From NCBI GenBank assembly GCA_003487665.1, contig DNFA01000087.1:2012-22844 (forward strand): a stretch of DNA of 20,833 nt. The letters run 5' to 3'. How positions within the stretch are numbered: the first letter of the stretch is position 1; the number at the start of each line of letters is the position of its first letter. Made by a program: the position numbers and the translations under genes. The notes below the pieces were generated by a model. The model was not told where the DNA came from. It made no database searches and was given only the letters and a program-made list of their open reading frames with translations. The DNA is from Oscillibacter sp. (GTDB taxonomy: Bacteria; Bacillota; Clostridia; Oscillospirales; Oscillospiraceae). Positions 19,381-20,833 of the stretch are shown piece after piece.

Positions 19381-20833
19381 TTACTTGGCAGCCATAGCCT
19401 TGTTGGCCTCAGCCATTTCCTGGAAGATGCCAGCGTGCTTCTTGCTGACGATCGCCTTGATGACCAGCAGAGTAGCAACCATCAGGATGCAGGCAATGAT
19501 CAGGCAGATGACCACGTTCTGGATCAGACCGGCCAGAATGAAGCTGACGAAGGTCACACCGGAAACCGTCAGAGCATAGGGCAGCTGGGTGAACACGTGG
19601 TTCAGGTGGAAGCAGTGGGCACCGGCAGAAGCCATGATGGTGGTATCGGAGATGGGGGAGCAGTGGTCGCCCATAACGCCGCCGGAGCAGGCAGCCGCCA
19701 GACCGATGGTGCACAGGATGGGCTGGGTGTTATAGTCAAACACCTGGACAACGATGGGAGCCATGATGCCGATGGTGCCCCAGGAGGTACCGGTGGCGAA
19801 GCCGATGGCAGCGCCGATGATGAAGATCACGGCGGGCAGGAACTTGGCCAGATCGCCGGCGCCGGACATGGCGTTGACGACGAAGTCGGCGGAGTTCATA
19901 CCGTAGCGGGTCAGACCGCACAGCGTCCACGCGAAGGTCAGGATCAGGATGGGGGAGATCATCTGGATGAAGCCGTTGGGAACGGACTCGAAGGACTTCT
20001 CGAAGCCGATGGAGCCGCGCAGCCAGAAGTAGATGAACGTGAACACCAGAGCCAGCATGGAGCCGATGGCCAGGCCAGCGCCGGAGGAAGCGTTGGAGAA
20101 CGCGCCCATGAAGTCGCCCACATACTCGCTCTCGGCATCATAGTAGCCGCCGGTGTAGATCAGACCCACGATGCAGGTGACGATCAGCACGATAACGGGC
20201 AGCAGCAGATCCAGCACGGAGGACTTGCCCTTGGAGCCGGTCTCGTAGTCGTCGGCGCCTTCAAAAGGCCGCTCGGGAGTGGTGAACAGGTCGTTCTTGA
20301 CCTGGGCGTTGTACTCGTGGGTCAACATGGGGCCGAAATCGATATTCAGCAGAGAGATGACCACGATCATCAGCAGGGTCATCAGGCAGTAATAGTTCCA
20401 GGGGATCTGCTTGATGAACATCTCAATACCGCTGACAGACTCGGAATTGACGTAGCCGGACACGGCGGCAGCCCAGGAGGACACGGGAGCGATCATGCAG
20501 ACGGGAGCGGCGGTAGCGTCAATGACGTAGGCCAGCTTCGCGCGGGAGATGTGATGGCTCTCGGTAACGGGACGCATAACGGCGCCCACGGTCAGGCAGT
20601 TGAAGTAGTCGTCGATGAAGATCAGGACGCCCAGCAGCATGGTCATCAGCTGTGCGCCGGCGCGGGTCTTAACGGCTTTCTTCGCCCAGCGGCCGAAGGC
20701 CTCGGAGCCGCCGGTCTTGTTCATCAGGTCCACCATGATACCCAGAACCACCAGGAATACGATGATGGCGATGTTGCCGGAGTCGGACACGGTGGTGACG
20801 ATACCGTTGTTGCCCTCCACCAGCTGCACCAGC
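19381..20833 (-). CDS. nhaC: NhaC-family Na+/H+ antiporter (5' end outside the window)
   Basis: A polytopic inner-membrane antiporter, at least 482 residues here. The N-terminus is cut off by the window end: the frame stays open to the last complete codon, and a GTG at 20829 reads as an internal valine. About ten or more hydrophobic helices are visible. NhaC hallmarks include FIDDYFNCLTVGAVMRPVTE, IDATAAPVCMIAPVSSWAAA, ATGTSWGTIGIMAPI and GGVMGDHCSPISDTTIMASA. The family exchanges Na+ for H+; some members instead exchange organic ions such as malate/lactate, so amino- or organic-acid exchange is possible. It ends at its own strong terminator, separate from the racemase operon. Its promoter is outside the window. 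Confidence 0.93.
   Translation of the reverse strand, partial: LVQLVEGNNGIVTTVSDSGNIAIIVFLVVLGIMVDLMNKTGGSEAFGRWAKKAVKTRAGAQLMTMLLGVLIFIDDYFNCLTVGAVMRPVTESHHISRAKLAYVIDATAAPVCMIAPVSSWAAAVSGYVNSESVSGIEMFIKQIPWNYYCLMTLLMIVVISLLNIDFGPMLTHEYNAQVKNDLFTTPERPFEGADDYETGSKGKSSVLDLLLPVIVLIVTCIVGLIYTGGYYDAESEYVGDFMGAFSNASSGAGLAIGSMLALVFTFIYFWLRGSIGFEKSFESVPNGFIQMISPILILTFAWTLCGLTRYGMNSADFVVNAMSGAGDLAKFLPAVIFIIGAAIGFATGTSWGTIGIMAPIVVQVFDYNTQPILCTIGLAAACSGGVMGDHCSPISDTTIMASAGAHCFHLNHVFTQLPYALTVSGVTFVSFILAGLIQNVVICLIIACILMVATLLVIKAIVSKKHAGIFQEMAEANKAMAAK

Overview
The window looks like a chromosomal segment from a GC-rich, strictly anaerobic gut-type Clostridia (Oscillospirales-like). The clues are a 2x[4Fe-4S] ferredoxin, a Gram-positive tRNA-sensing T-box leader, a short archaeal-type prolyl-tRNA synthetase, an Orr-like amino-acid racemase, an NhaC transporter, strong AGGAGG ribosome-binding sites, and many TTGACA/TATAAT-like promoters with short intrinsic terminators. 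The genus is an inference. No rRNA, tRNA gene, CRISPR array or complete transposon was seen.

Layout. 1-1774 (minus): a small ferredoxin with its own promoter and terminator, then a tightly packed udk (uridine kinase)-DUF218 membrane protein pair. 1956-2873 (plus): a zinc-ribbon/TM/Ig-like surface protein. 2890-5934 (plus): a tryptophan operon, with promoter, Trp T-box leader (UGG specifier), trpS, TrpB2-type tryptophan synthase beta chain and terminator. 5940-6850: an accessory patch holding a transposase remnant and a minus-strand YgjV-like membrane gene, bounded by two identical 26-bp copies of terminator sequence. 6857-8408: proS. 8410-9534 (minus): a GNAT-like acetyltransferase. 9680-12438 (plus): a 4'-phosphopantetheinyl transferase, a Gfo/Idh/MocA oxidoreductase and a ROK sugar kinase. 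12442-14423 (minus): a GntR/UTRA regulator and gap (GAPDH). 14656-15477 (plus): an unusual soluble histidine-kinase-like protein with no phospho-acceptor histidine. 15511-15880: a non-coding inverted-repeat element. 15920-16987 (plus): mnmA. 17119-20833 (minus): a membrane-anchored orphan, a small membrane protein coupled to an Orr-like racemase, and an NhaC antiporter cut by the window end.

How the genes work together. TrpS and TrpB2 share one T-box that should read uncharged tRNA-Trp, so tryptophan starvation would raise both tRNA charging and tryptophan formation, probably from salvaged indole since no trpA is present here. The Gfo/Idh oxidoreductase, ROK kinase, convergent GntR/UTRA regulator and GAPDH suggest sugar uptake/catabolism feeding glycolysis. 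The Orr-like racemase and its small membrane partner form a coupled pair next to, but separately terminated from, NhaC.

The most unusual items are non-coding or degenerate. The Trp T-box carries about 150 nt of perfect hairpins inside Stem I. A MITE-like element with 28-bp inverted ends sits upstream of mnmA. A terminator hairpin lies inside the 5' leader of the YgjV-like gene. The 26-bp duplication suggests that the accessory patch was inserted. The kinase-like protein has no histidine before residue 134.
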